From: Staphylococcus saccharolyticus
GTDB taxonomy: Bacteria > Bacillota > Bacilli > Staphylococcales > Staphylococcaceae
Assembly: GCF_900458815.1 (NCBI RefSeq)
Contig: NZ_UHDZ01000001.1
Location: 1,488,001 to 1,552,000 of the forward strand
Reading direction: 5' to 3'
DNA: 64,000 nucleotides
Made by a program: the position numbers and the translations under genes
Part shown: positions 1 to 8,631 of the stretch, piece after piece
Layout of the letters: each line of letters starts with the position of its first letter
Position numbering within the stretch: the first letter of the stretch is position 1
The notes under the pieces: generated by a model
The model's input: only the letters and a program-made list of their open reading frames with translations
Databases searched by the model: none
What the model was told of the DNA's origin: nothing

Positions 1-553
1 CTTTTTCTTTTGCTTCATTTTCTTTTTCTTTAACAAGTACTGCAATATCTTGTGACAGTTCTTCTTCAACTCTTTGGAGCTGTTCATTTACAGCTTCTTC
101 TTGAGTGAGACCGGAGATGCGTTCTAATTCTTGTTCATGCTTCATTATTAACGTTTGAACACTACTCTCTTTTGCATCTACTTGTTGTTGTCTTTCTTCA
201 AGTTTTGATTCTTTTTGTTCTAAAATCTCATCTTTTTTATCTAAAAGTTCAGATTTTCGATCCAAGTTCTCTTCTTTTTGAAGAAGTCGGGTTTCTTGTC
301 TTTGAAGTTCCCCACGTCTCTCACGTAGTTCACTTTCAACTTGTTCTTTTAAAATTTGGTTTTCTTCTTTTGCCTCTAATAACTTTTCTTTCTTAATATT
401 GTCTGCTTCTTTATTTGCATAATTGACAATATCTTCGGCAGTTTGTCTTGCTTGAACTTGTTTTTGGTGTAATAAATTTCGGGCAACAACATACCCTACA
501 ACAACGCCTAGAATAATCCCCAGCAAAATGAGTAGGAGGCTTAATAAATTCAC
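1..553 (-). CDS. rny: Ribonuclease Y (partial, N-terminal ~184 residues)
   Basis: RNase Y is the membrane-anchored endoribonuclease that starts decay and processing of many mRNAs in Firmicutes. The window holds only the N-terminal third: a transmembrane segment at about residues 3-23, then a long charged coiled coil rich in Glu, Lys and Gln. The KH and HD catalytic domains lie beyond the window edge (family length about 519). The start is GTG at 551-553, behind a strong AAGGAGGTG. An ATG overlaps it by one base but meets a stop at once, so GTG is the real start. A TTGACA-type promoter lies directly upstream. It follows recA, from which it is separated by a terminator. Identification rests on close similarity to the staphylococcal protein as I remember it. 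Confidence 0.95.
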   Translation of the reverse strand, partial: MNLLSLLLILLGIILGVVVGYVVARNLLHQKQVQARQTAEDIVNYANKEADNIKKEKLLEAKEENQILKEQVESELRERRGELQRQETRLLQKEENLDRKSELLDKKDEILEQKESKLEERQQQVDAKESSVQTLIMKHEQELERISGLTQEEAVNEQLQRVEEELSQDIAVLVKEKENEAKEK

Positions 554-637
554 ATAAACACCTCCTTTATCTAGGGTTTGCTCTGTATATCAAAATCAAT
601 ATGATTATATGAAGTTATATAAGAATCATACATCTTA

Positions 638-667
638 ATTGTACGTTTTTCGACAGAGAAGTGTCAA
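638..667 (-). promoter_or_regulatory. Sigma-A promoter of rny
   Basis: On the minus strand a perfect -35 TTGACA (662-667) is followed by an 18-base spacer and TACAAT (638-643). It sits between the recA terminator and the rny start, leaving a leader of about 80 bases. Confidence 0.75.
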
Positions 668-730
668 GATATGAAATTGCACTACTTTCATTAAATGTTC
701 ACATGTAATGAAAAACTTGTATAATTGTTG

Positions 731-762
731 AATAAAAGAATGAGTAGCATAAAAGCTACCCA
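731..762 (-). terminator. Rho-independent terminator after recA
   Basis: Read on the minus strand, the arms TGGGTAGC and GCTACTCA pair (one G-U) around a 6-base loop and run into a T-rich tail. The G-U pair would be an A-C mismatch on the plus strand, which fixes the orientation. Confidence 0.8.
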
Positions 763-790
763 TCAATTGAAAATATATGTTTAAATGCGA

Positions 791-1843
791 TTACTCTTCG
801 TCAAATAATGATCTAGGTGTGTCATCATCAGATTCACTTTCTTCAACATCTCCATCAAAGATACCTAATTTTTCACGTAATTTACGGTCAATTTCTTCTT
901 TAATCTGAGGGTTTTCTTTAAGATAATTTTTTACATTTTCTTTACCTTGTCCCATTCTCTCTTCATTATATGAATACCAGGCACCTGATTTATCTATGAT
1001 ATCATTCTCTACACCTAAATCAATGAGCTCTCCTTCTTTAGAGATACCTTGACCATACATAATATCTACTTCAGCAACTCGAAAAGGAGGAGCTACTTTA
1101 TTTTTTACAACTTTAATTTTAGTTCTGTTACCAACAATTTCTTGACCTTGTTTTAGCTGTTCAGCTCTTCTTACCTCTAAGCGTACTGAGCTATAGAATT
1201 TTAATGCTCTACCACCTGGAGTAGTTTCAGGGTTACCAAACATGACACCGACTTTTTCACGTATTTGGTTAATAAAGATAGCTGTTGTATTTGACTTAGA
1301 AATAGCACCCGATAATTTTCTAAGCGCTTGAGACATTAATCTGGCTTGTAAACCAACATGAGTGTCTCCCATTTCACCTTCTATTTCAGCTTTAGGTGTT
1401 AAAGCCGCTACAGAATCGACTACAACAATATCTACTGCACCACTTCGAACAAACGCTTCGGCAATTTCTAAACCTTGTTCACCGTGATCTGGTTGAGACA
1501 AATATAGATTATCAATATCTACACCTAGTGCTTGCGCATAGACAGGATCAAGCGCATGTTCTGCATCAATAAATGCAGCAACTCCACCGTTTTTTTGTAC
1601 TTCAGCAATTGCATGTAAAGCTACTGTAGTTTTACCTGAACTTTCTGGTCCATAAATTTCAATAATTCTTCCTTTAGGATAACCACCTACTCCTAGTGCA
1701 TTATCCACTGTTACTGAGCCACTTGAAGTACTGGAAACTTTACGACCTTTGTTATCACCAAGTTTCATAACTGCACCTTTACCAAATGATTTCTCCATAT
1801 TTTTTATAACTGTATCTAAAGCTTTTTGACGTTCATTATCCAA
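791..1843 (-). CDS. recA: Recombinase RecA
   Basis: RecA forms the filament on single-stranded DNA that drives homologous recombination and triggers LexA self-cleavage in the SOS response. The 350-residue protein has the Walker A motif GPESSGKT at residues 65-72, the L1/L2 DNA-binding loop region, and the usual acidic C-terminal tail ending in SLFDEE. The start codon is TTG (1841-1843) behind AGGAGG at good spacing, and no better ATG is near. Its own promoter and an SOS box lie just upstream, and a terminator follows. It is downstream of cinA, as in many Firmicutes, but is separately promoted here. Confidence 0.98.
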   Translation of the reverse strand: MDNERQKALDTVIKNMEKSFGKGAVMKLGDNKGRKVSSTSSGSVTVDNALGVGGYPKGRIIEIYGPESSGKTTVALHAIAEVQKNGGVAAFIDAEHALDPVYAQALGVDIDNLYLSQPDHGEQGLEIAEAFVRSGAVDIVVVDSVAALTPKAEIEGEMGDTHVGLQARLMSQALRKLSGAISKSNTTAIFINQIREKVGVMFGNPETTPGGRALKFYSSVRLEVRRAEQLKQGQEIVGNRTKIKVVKNKVAPPFRVAEVDIMYGQGISKEGELIDLGVENDIIDKSGAWYSYNEERMGQGKENVKNYLKENPQIKEEIDRKLREKLGIFDGDVEESESDDDTPRSLFDEE

Positions 1844-1891
1844 AGCGAGACCTCCTATTACAGAAAATTATCTGTTTAATATCTTATCCTT

Positions 1892-1920
1892 ACTATACAA
1901 GTTATCTAACCAAAACACAA
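1892..1920 (-). promoter_or_regulatory. Promoter of recA
   Basis: Minus strand -35 TTGTGT (1915-1920), 17-base spacer, -10 TATAGT (1892-1897). The SOS box abuts the -35 element on its upstream side, so LexA bound there would hinder RNA polymerase. Confidence 0.65.
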
Positions 1921-1928
1921 GCTTTTTA

Positions 1929-1942
1929 CGAATATTTGTTCG
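1929..1942. promoter_or_regulatory. LexA (SOS) box upstream of recA
   Basis: The plus strand reads CGAATATTTGTTCG; on the minus strand it is CGAACAAATATTCG. This fits the Gram-positive LexA consensus of CGAAC, four bases, then GTTCG, with one half-site change. A second, weaker copy (CGAACAAATGTACT) lies at 1972-1985, about 43 bases away. Both are in the cinA-recA gap. Confidence 0.8.
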
Positions 1943-2007
1943 TGTAAAATGATAATTTAGAACGACGAAAACGAACAAATGTACTTATATTCATAACAGA
2001 AAAGCAA

Positions 2008-3159
2008 TTATTTATTATTTTTAAACCAATTTAATAATCTAATCATTGCATAATTTTGACTTCTGCTTTGTAATAAATTTCTACTTAGTGCCATTTTAAA
2101 AGTTTCTACTTTGAGCTCTTGACCATCATAGATCCCTAAATAAACTTCAGCCTCCATATGTAATAGTACAATACCCAAATTCGTATTGTACAAATCTCTA
2201 ACATATTGAGCAGCTTCAATTAACTGATTGTGAGTACTATGATTATACTTAATAAAACGACTTGAATGAGGCAATACGCCTTTAACTATATCCTTATTAT
2301 CAACATTTTTTAATCTTGTATAAATTGCTCCATTTGTAACTCCGTCGTAGATTGCAAATGACTGTTGCGTTGATTGTATGACTGATTGTTCAATCGTTAT
2401 ATCATCTGAACCGAAATAATATTCCCCAATTCTATTAAGCACTTCTTCCTTAACTGGTGAAATAAGTTGTTTACATTGATTTTTAGTTTCAGAATTTGCT
2501 GTTAATCTTATGTAGACTTCATGAGTTCCAGCAAGTGGTGCGATAGTCGGATTTGATTGGTTATCAATGATATCCATTAAAATGGTTTCTACTTTTGATT
2601 CTCCAATTCCTGCGAATTTTAATAGTTCTGAGTAAATAACTTGATCATTATCCATAAGTAGTGGTAAAAGTTCATTTTTAGCCATTGGTTTCATTTCCCT
2701 AGGTGGACCAGGTAATAAAATTACTTTTTTACCTTCTTTTTCCATTAACATTCCTGGAGCCATACCTGTTTTGTTAGGTAATACAATTGAATCTTCAATA
2801 ACTAAAGCTTGCTGTTTATTATTGGGTGTCATTTCTTGACCTTGCTCTCTGAAATAACTTTCAATAAAATTTAAAGATTCCTCATCTATTACCAAATCTT
2901 TACCCAGTACATTAGCTACTGTATGCTTAGTTAAATCATCCTTAGTAGGTCCTAATCCACCGGTTAATACGAGCATATCGAAACGAGTTAAACCTTTTCT
3001 AATCACATATTCTAATCGCTCAGGATTATCACCAATTACCGTATGCTCTACAATACTTTTCCCAACACTATTAAACAATTTAGAAAGATATTGTCCGTTT
3101 GTATTAGCTATTTGACCTAAGAGTAATTCAGAACCAACAGCGATGATTGATGTTTTCAT
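2008..3159 (-). CDS. cinA: CinA family protein (competence/damage-inducible)
   Basis: Full CinA proteins combine an N-terminal molybdopterin-binding-like (MoCF/COG1058) domain with a C-terminal PncC-type nicotinamide-nucleotide amidohydrolase domain. The N-terminal domain is clear, with GGLGPTKDD at residues 67-75. The C-terminal domain keeps the overall pattern but lacks the PncC catalytic signature: where ESxTGG is expected the protein reads YDGVTNG, and no VTGxAGP motif is seen. Deamidase activity is therefore doubtful. The start is ATG at 3157-3159 (383 residues), 9 bases after GGAGGTG. An ATG 18 bases further upstream overlaps that ribosome binding site and is rejected. cinA lies between the pgsA terminator and the recA promoter; only a weak TATAAT-like element is visible ahead of it. 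Confidence 0.92.
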   Translation of the reverse strand: MKTSIIAVGSELLLGQIANTNGQYLSKLFNSVGKSIVEHTVIGDNPERLEYVIRKGLTRFDMLVLTGGLGPTKDDLTKHTVANVLGKDLVIDEESLNFIESYFREQGQEMTPNNKQQALVIEDSIVLPNKTGMAPGMLMEKEGKKVILLPGPPREMKPMAKNELLPLLMDNDQVIYSELLKFAGIGESKVETILMDIIDNQSNPTIAPLAGTHEVYIRLTANSETKNQCKQLISPVKEEVLNRIGEYYFGSDDITIEQSVIQSTQQSFAIYDGVTNGAIYTRLKNVDNKDIVKGVLPHSSRFIKYNHSTHNQLIEAAQYVRDLYNTNLGIVLLHMEAEVYLGIYDGQELKVETFKMALSRNLLQSRSQNYAMIRLLNWFKNNK

Positions 3160-3241
3160 ATGATACAGCACCTCCATCGATTATTTTCACAATACATTTA
3201 TTATATATTCTTTTGTTTTATAAATCTAAAATATCAGTCTA

Positions 3242-3282
3242 CAAAAAAGACTAAGCTTTATAAGAGATTTATAAAGCTTAGT
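3242..3282 (-). terminator. Terminator after pgsA
   Basis: A perfect 14-base-pair stem (ACTAAGCTTTATAA and its complement, 3250-3282) is followed on the minus strand by CTTTTTT. It separates the ymf-pgsA unit from cinA. Confidence 0.9.
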
Positions 3283-3297
3283 CCTTGCACTTTTACA

Positions 3298-3879
3298 TTA
3301 TTTAGAGTTTGTAAATACATCTCTACCTTTATAGAAATATTCAATACCAGAAAGTATTGTGAAGAATACGCCAATATATAATAAAGTTACTCCAATAGGG
3401 AAATATACATAATTAACAAGTGGATCTCCAAGTAGGATCCATATAATAGCAACCATTGTCACAGCTGTTTTAATCTTACCAAGTTGACCTGCAGCACTGA
3501 CAAATCCTTGTTCGATTTGCAATAAACGCAAACCAGTTACTGCAAATTCACGTGCGATAATAATAATAGCTACAATAGAATTTGTGAAACCAAGCTGAAC
3601 CATTACAAGAAGTGCACTTGCAACAAGTAGTTTATCAGCTAAAGGATCTAAAAATTTCCCCATGTTAGTAACTAATTGCCATTTACGTGCTAAGTAACCA
3701 TCAGCAAAATCACTTAAAGATGCGATGATGAAGATGATTGCACTGATTAAAATTTCAGTTCTTATATTATGGCCACCTAAAAAAGATATTTGTCCAAATC
3801 CAAAATCTGCTAGCGCAAATAAAATGAAAACGGGTATTAAAATAACTCTAAATACCGTTATTTGATTTGGTATATTCAT
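3298..3879 (-). CDS. pgsA: CDP-diacylglycerol-glycerol-3-phosphate 3-phosphatidyltransferase
   Basis: PgsA makes phosphatidylglycerol phosphate from CDP-diacylglycerol and glycerol-3-phosphate at the membrane. This is the committed step to phosphatidylglycerol, which in staphylococci also feeds lipoteichoic acid and lysyl-phosphatidylglycerol. The CDP-alcohol phosphatidyltransferase signature is complete: D57, D60-G61, A64-R65, G74, D78 and D82. The protein (193 residues) has about five or six hydrophobic segments. The start ATG has a GAGG ribosome binding site. It is the last gene of the ftsK/ymf-side cluster and is followed by a strong terminator. Its substrate is made by CdsA, encoded at 31.7-32.5 kb. 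Confidence 0.96.
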   Translation of the reverse strand: MNIPNQITVFRVILIPVFILFALADFGFGQISFLGGHNIRTEILISAIIFIIASLSDFADGYLARKWQLVTNMGKFLDPLADKLLVASALLVMVQLGFTNSIVAIIIIAREFAVTGLRLLQIEQGFVSAAGQLGKIKTAVTMVAIIWILLGDPLVNYVYFPIGVTLLYIGVFFTILSGIEYFYKGRDVFTNSK

Positions 3880-3907
3880 ATGAAATCCTCATTTCTAAAT
3901 CTTTTAT

Positions 3908-4300
3908 TTATAAAATTAATACTGCAAGTATCCATATTACTAAAGAGATGATCATAACAGCACCGATAAACGATAGCAATTGCAGTGTTTCTTTAGATTT
4001 ACTTCGATATGAAGGAACTTGGCCATTAGAAAATGTTTGAATAACTTCATCGATTTGATTCTGGTTGTTCGGTATTTCATCTTGATGCGCTTCAATGAAT
4101 TGATTTGGTTCTATGTTAACTACGTTTGCATATTTTCTAATAAAACCTTCAGTATAGTCTTTCTTGGCTAATTGATCAAAATCATTATTTTCAATGTGAA
4201 TTAATGTTTGACGCTTTAATTGAGTTCTTTGCTCTAATTCATTCAGTGTCATTCCTAATCTTTCACGTCTTCCTTTTAACACTTCACCAACCGTTTTCAC
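3908..4300 (-). CDS. RodZ-like helix-turn-helix membrane protein (YmfM family)
   Basis: A 130-residue protein with an N-terminal Xre/RodZ-type helix-turn-helix (about residues 4-65: GEVLKGRRERLGMTLNELEQ and following) and one hydrophobic segment at the extreme C-terminus (about 107-130). RodZ links MreB to the cell wall machinery in rods. This short version lacks the extracytoplasmic domain, and staphylococci lack the usual MreB elongasome, so its job is unclear. The position directly upstream of pgsA matches ymfM in Bacillus. The start has AAGGAGG nearby. Treat it as a membrane-tethered, possibly DNA-binding protein of unknown function. Confidence 0.8.
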   Translation of the reverse strand: MKTVGEVLKGRRERLGMTLNELEQRTQLKRQTLIHIENNDFDQLAKKDYTEGFIRKYANVVNIEPNQFIEAHQDEIPNNQNQIDEVIQTFSNGQVPSYRSKSKETLQLLSFIGAVMIISLVIWILAVLIL

Positions 4301-4318
4301 ACATAGTCCTCCTTGAAA

Positions 4319-5149
4319 TTATTCAAAGAAACCGAATCCTCCACCAAATGGATCCCCGAAATCTAAATTATTTTTACTATGAACTGTTTGTCTTTTCATT
4401 TCTTCATAATGAATCTCTTGGTCTTCATTTTCTCTCAATTCAATAATATAGTCAAAATCTTCCATACTATACTCGCATGATTCTACAAACAAATCAGGAT
4501 GTTCTACCACCTTTATAGATGGTAAAGTCATTACTTCACGAACTAATTCTTGATGTTTCGGATTCGACTCACGTGCTGTAACAGCTCCATCAATAATATA
4601 AACATGATTTGAATCATATTCACCTTTAAATAAAGAACTTCTAACAGTTTGTTTAATTAATGTAGAACTAATAAATAGCCATCTCTTATGTGCACACACA
4701 CTCCCAGCTACTATTGACTCAGTTTTTCCTACTCTAGGCATACCACGAATGCCTATTAATTTATGACCTTCCTCTTTAAATAATTCGGCTAAAAAATCAA
4801 CGAGCAAACCTAAGTCTTCTCTTTCAAATTTAAAGGTCTTTTTATCGTCAGCATCTTGCTCAATGTACCTTCCGTGTCTTACAGCAAGTCGATCTCTCAA
4901 CTCTGGAATTCTCAACTTAGTAATTGTGATTTCATTTATTTCTTTAACAATTTGTTCAAAACGTTCAACCTTTTCTAATTGATCTGTTTTAATCAACAAA
5001 CCCCTTTTACCTTGATCGACTCCGTTGATTGTTACAATGCTAATACCTAACATACCAAGTAAACTTGAAACGTCTCCAAGTAAACCTGCTCGATTTACTG
5101 TAATTTCATATTCTAAGTACCATTCTTTTCTTTTTGCAACAACCATCAT
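4319..5149 (-). CDS. DUF3388 protein (YmfK family), ACT-like plus P-loop
   Basis: The start is ATG at 5147-5149 (276 residues), about 5 bases after AAGGGGTGG. An upstream extension of ten codons (MCDCEQGVVV) covers that ribosome binding site and is rejected. Residues about 12-80 resemble an ACT domain (VNRAGLLGDVSSLLGMLGIS). Residues 136-143 read GMPRVGKT, a clean Walker A motif. The C-terminus is rich in Gly and Phe. The family is annotated only as DUF3388, and its biochemical role is not known to me. The combination suggests a nucleotide-binding protein that senses a small ligand; this is inference. It lies between ymfI and the RodZ-like gene. Confidence 0.75.
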   Translation of the reverse strand: MMVVAKRKEWYLEYEITVNRAGLLGDVSSLLGMLGISIVTINGVDQGKRGLLIKTDQLEKVERFEQIVKEINEITITKLRIPELRDRLAVRHGRYIEQDADDKKTFKFEREDLGLLVDFLAELFKEEGHKLIGIRGMPRVGKTESIVAGSVCAHKRWLFISSTLIKQTVRSSLFKGEYDSNHVYIIDGAVTARESNPKHQELVREVMTLPSIKVVEHPDLFVESCEYSMEDFDYIIELRENEDQEIHYEEMKRQTVHSKNNLDFGDPFGGGFGFFE

Positions 5150-5338
5150 TACGACCACCCCTTGTTCACAATCACACATTTGAGCTTACTTAGAAGTTTA
5201 ATTTAATCACAGTATAACATCAATATAAATATATTACTTATTTATTATAACTGTTTTTATAAAAATAGTTTTGAAAATACAGCTATATTTAACCACTCTC
5301 TATCGTTACAAAATGATATCTATAACTCATCTTACCAA

Positions 5339-6043
5339 CTATAAATACCATCCTCCATTTACTTTTTGTACAGTTCCTGTAATGCTCTTTGACATTGGAT
5401 GACATAAATACGCACAAGTATGTGCCACTTCAGAAGCCTCAATCATTCTATGTTGAGGAAGCTCATCGATAATTGTCTTTAACTCATCCTCAGACCAAAT
5501 ATTATTCATCTTTCCAGTTACAAATCCAGGAGTAATAGCGTTAACAGTAACAGAAGTTAATGCCAATTCTTGGGCAAGTGCTTTGACAAAACCAATTTGA
5601 GCACTTTTCATAGCAGAATAGATTGTCTCCATACTGGCTCCTGTTTCACCCCAAATGGAAGAAACGACGATAATACGACCATTATTACTTTTTCTTAGGG
5701 TATCAATAAAATAGCGTGTTAAACGAATCATTTGTCTTACATGGAGTGCATAACTTATATCAATATCTTCATCTGTCATATCTTGTAACATTCCATAAAG
5801 AGCTGTACCACTTGTATAAATTAAACAATCTAAATCATGAACGTGTCCGAAATCATTACTTATTGGTCTATTCTCAGTTAAATCACTTTTAATAAACTCT
5901 ACATTCTTATCTTTATATTTGTCTTTTAAAGTATCTAAAGACGTTAAGTAATAATGAATAACCACTTGGTATCCTTGAGATAATAGTCTATCCACTATAG
6001 CACCACCTATAGTTCCCGAACCTCCTACCACAAGTGCTTTCAT
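5339..6043 (-). CDS. ymfI: SDR oxidoreductase, YmfI-like (EF-P 5-aminopentanone reductase candidate)
   Basis: A 234-residue short-chain dehydrogenase. The cofactor motif GGSGTIGG is at residues 7-14, and the catalytic Ser129, Tyr142 and Lys146 are in place. In Bacillus subtilis the orthologue in the same gene neighbourhood reduces 5-aminopentanone to 5-aminopentanol on elongation factor P. That role is a reasonable transfer by synteny but is not shown by the sequence itself; FabG-like activity is the alternative. The start overlaps the end of the preceding M16 gene by four bases (ATGA), so translation is likely coupled. A 190-base gap without clear signals separates it from the DUF3388 gene. 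Confidence 0.8.
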   Translation of the reverse strand: MKALVVGGSGTIGGAIVDRLLSQGYQVVIHYYLTSLDTLKDKYKDKNVEFIKSDLTENRPISNDFGHVHDLDCLIYTSGTALYGMLQDMTDEDIDISYALHVRQMIRLTRYFIDTLRKSNNGRIIVVSSIWGETGASMETIYSAMKSAQIGFVKALAQELALTSVTVNAITPGFVTGKMNNIWSEDELKTIIDELPQHRMIEASEVAHTCAYLCHPMSKSITGTVQKVNGGWYL

Positions 6044-7329
6044 TCACCTTTCAACTCCAAACGACTATCTACAAGTTGGTCAAAATCTAGAAATCTTCTA
6101 GAAGTTTCATTGACGCTTTCTAAAGTTATATTTTCAACAATATCAAGCATGTCAAAGACACTGACGCCTTCAAAATATAACTTTGCATATTGATTAGCAA
6201 TATACTCTGGAGAGTTCAAACTTGAGATAAATTCACCAATAAATTGCTTTTTCAGTAAATCAAATGCTTCTTGATCAGTGATTTGTCCTCTATATTTATT
6301 CAATTCACTCATAATTAAATTTTTGAGTTCATCAGGTTGTTGCGTTGCGCTAGAAATAATAGAAAAACTATAACTTGGTTCTAAAACAAACTGATATCCA
6401 AATGTTTCATCTATTAAATCCTTGTTTAACAACTTTTGGTAAAAATCAGTTTCTTCTCCAAATACTAATTCATAGAAAAATGTCATTTCTAAATCTCTTT
6501 GAACAAACTTTTCTGGACTCTCTTTAAGAGGTTCATTTTTAAAACCTAACATCAATCGTGGAGACTGCAATTTCATCTTTTCTGAAACGAATTTTTGGTT
6601 GATTTCTTTAGGTTCATTAAACTGTGCACGTTCAATTTTAGATTGATCCGTTTTATTACGTTTAGCTTCATGCTCTTCAACTAAATCAACAATACTTTGA
6701 GGGTCTACATCACCAACCACAAATAAAACCATATTAGAAGGGTGATAAAACGTCTCATAACATAGATATAAGTCATCTTTAGTTATGTCATAGATACTGT
6801 CGACACTTCCAGCAATATCAACACGAATAGGGTGTTTTGAATACATAGCTCTAAGTGTATTAAATATTAATTTATAGCCAGGTTGTTCTTGATACATTTT
6901 AATTTCTTCAGCAATGATGCCTTTTTCTTTGTTAACAGTTTCTTCAGTAAAGTAAGGTGTTTCTGCCATTGAAAGTAACCTTTTAATATTACTTTCAATA
7001 TGACTAGTTGCACTAAACAAATAACTTGTACGATCAAAACTTGTAAAAGCATTAGCTTGTGCATTTTCTTCAGCAAAAGCTGTAAATAAATCTTCCTCTT
7101 CTTTTTCAAAAAGTTTATGTTCTAAAAAATGTGCTACACCATCAGGTACTTTTACAAACTGTTCACTACCTATGGGTTTAAAATGATTATCGAGAGAACC
7201 AAATTGAGTTGTGTATGTAACAAATGTTTTTTGGAAACCAGGATTAGGAACTATAAACAACTTTAAACCATTATCAAGTTTATGTTCGAAAACTTTTTCT
7301 TCTATAAGTTGATATTCGTGAATTTTCAT
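6040..7329 (-). CDS. ymfH: M16 family zinc metallopeptidase (YmfH)
   Basis: A 429-residue member of the pitrilysin/insulinase (M16) family. The inverted zinc motif HFLEH is present at residues 67-71, with a downstream Glu-rich EEIKMYQEQ stretch that probably supplies the third ligand. It is therefore expected to be the catalytic partner of the pair it forms with the adjacent YmfF-like protein. M16 proteins often act as catalytic/non-catalytic pairs on short peptides. It overlaps both neighbours by 1-4 bases, indicating one operon. No signal peptide is visible, so it is cytoplasmic. The substrate is unknown. Confidence 0.88.
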   Translation of the reverse strand: MKIHEYQLIEEKVFEHKLDNGLKLFIVPNPGFQKTFVTYTTQFGSLDNHFKPIGSEQFVKVPDGVAHFLEHKLFEKEEEDLFTAFAEENAQANAFTSFDRTSYLFSATSHIESNIKRLLSMAETPYFTEETVNKEKGIIAEEIKMYQEQPGYKLIFNTLRAMYSKHPIRVDIAGSVDSIYDITKDDLYLCYETFYHPSNMVLFVVGDVDPQSIVDLVEEHEAKRNKTDQSKIERAQFNEPKEINQKFVSEKMKLQSPRLMLGFKNEPLKESPEKFVQRDLEMTFFYELVFGEETDFYQKLLNKDLIDETFGYQFVLEPSYSFSIISSATQQPDELKNLIMSELNKYRGQITDQEAFDLLKKQFIGEFISSLNSPEYIANQYAKLYFEGVSVFDMLDIVENITLESVNETSRRFLDFDQLVDSRLELKGE

Positions 7330-8600
7330 TAACTATGGTCTCCTTTCATTAAAACATAAATTGTATCTAATACAGCCTCATTAGCTAATTTAACAACATC
7401 TTCTTTAGTGACATTATTGACTAAGCAAATGAAATCTTTATCTGATTGATATTGATCTAATAGAAGTTGATTATGTAGCAACTCAATCATACTTTTTGGT
7501 TTATCAGTTGACTCATGACGATGAGAAATAATAATCTTTTTGGCTAGCTCTAATTTTTGACTATCAAAATTACCATTTTTTAGTTGTTCAAACTCTTCCA
7601 AAATAGTATCTTTTGCTAATTCATATTTATCAGCCGACGCACCACTTAAAACAAACAAAAAGCCATTTTTACCATCAATTTGAGAATGGATTGAGTACGC
7701 CAAGCTTTGTTTTTCACGAACTTCATTAAATAAGACAGATGATGGATCTCCACCAAACATCATATTTAAAACAATAAAAGCATAATAATTATCTTTACCA
7801 AAATAAGAAGGGAAGCGATATCCCAAATTTAATTTAGCTTGATCAACCTCATCATGTTCTACTATTAATTTAGGCGTAATAATAGATTTATCAATGTTAT
7901 TTAAATTTTGATTATCTAATACGAATGGTCTAATTTTAAAATATTGTTGAATAAGCAGACTTACTTCTTGTTCATCGACATTTCCAACCACATAAATTGC
8001 GCAATCATCATTATGTATCATCGAATTATATGTATCATACAAGTTTTCAGCAGAAACTTGTGGTATTTTCTCTAATTGTCCTGTAGCTATATGTTTATAT
8101 GGTTCATCCTTAAACATATGGTTCATCAATTGTAAAAATGAATATTGTGCTTTATTATCGTTCATCGCTTCAATTTTTTTGGTTAGCAACGACTTTTCTT
8201 GCGCCACATAAGTCTTATTGAATGCTTTGTCTTCTATTAAAGGGTTCCAAATAATTTCCTTTAACATTTCAAGACCCTTTTTAAATAATGGTGTTTGATC
8301 TTTTAAATAGCGTTCATTGACGATTTCTAATGAAATAGTTATGACATGTTTATCTTTGAATTTTGTTACAAAACTATTGACATATGCGCCATAAAGATTA
8401 GACAGTTGTCTATTTAAAGTCTTGTCACTATTCCATTTTTTAGTAGCACGTATTAAAACTTTACTTAGAATTGAACGTGATGTGATTGTTTCGTAGTTTA
8501 ATGGAGCCATAAATTTTAAAGTAACCATTGTAGTTTTAAATTTATCAGTTGATAAAACGTTAATATGTATGTTGGAGCACTCTTGATTTAATTTCTCCAA
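7329..8600 (-). CDS. ymfF: M16 family protein without zinc motif (YmfF)
   Basis: A 423-residue M16 paralogue. The fold-typical regions are recognisable (LGYRFPSYFGKDNYYAF, then FGGDPSSVLF). The stretch where HxxEH should stand (residues 35-60, SRSILSKVLIRATKKW) has no such motif, so it is probably a non-catalytic partner or substrate clamp for YmfH. The start is TTG (8598-8600) with GGGAGG six to eight bases upstream. The stop overlaps the ymfH start by one base. This asymmetric pairing resembles mitochondrial processing peptidase and PqqF-like systems. Confidence 0.85.
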   Translation of the reverse strand: MEKLNQECSNIHINVLSTDKFKTTMVTLKFMAPLNYETITSRSILSKVLIRATKKWNSDKTLNRQLSNLYGAYVNSFVTKFKDKHVITISLEIVNERYLKDQTPLFKKGLEMLKEIIWNPLIEDKAFNKTYVAQEKSLLTKKIEAMNDNKAQYSFLQLMNHMFKDEPYKHIATGQLEKIPQVSAENLYDTYNSMIHNDDCAIYVVGNVDEQEVSLLIQQYFKIRPFVLDNQNLNNIDKSIITPKLIVEHDEVDQAKLNLGYRFPSYFGKDNYYAFIVLNMMFGGDPSSVLFNEVREKQSLAYSIHSQIDGKNGFLFVLSGASADKYELAKDTILEEFEQLKNGNFDSQKLELAKKIIISHRHESTDKPKSMIELLHNQLLLDQYQSDKDFICLVNNVTKEDVVKLANEAVLDTIYVLMKGDHS

Positions 8601-8631
8601 AGATCTAACCTCCCATTTTAACTTTTGCTAT

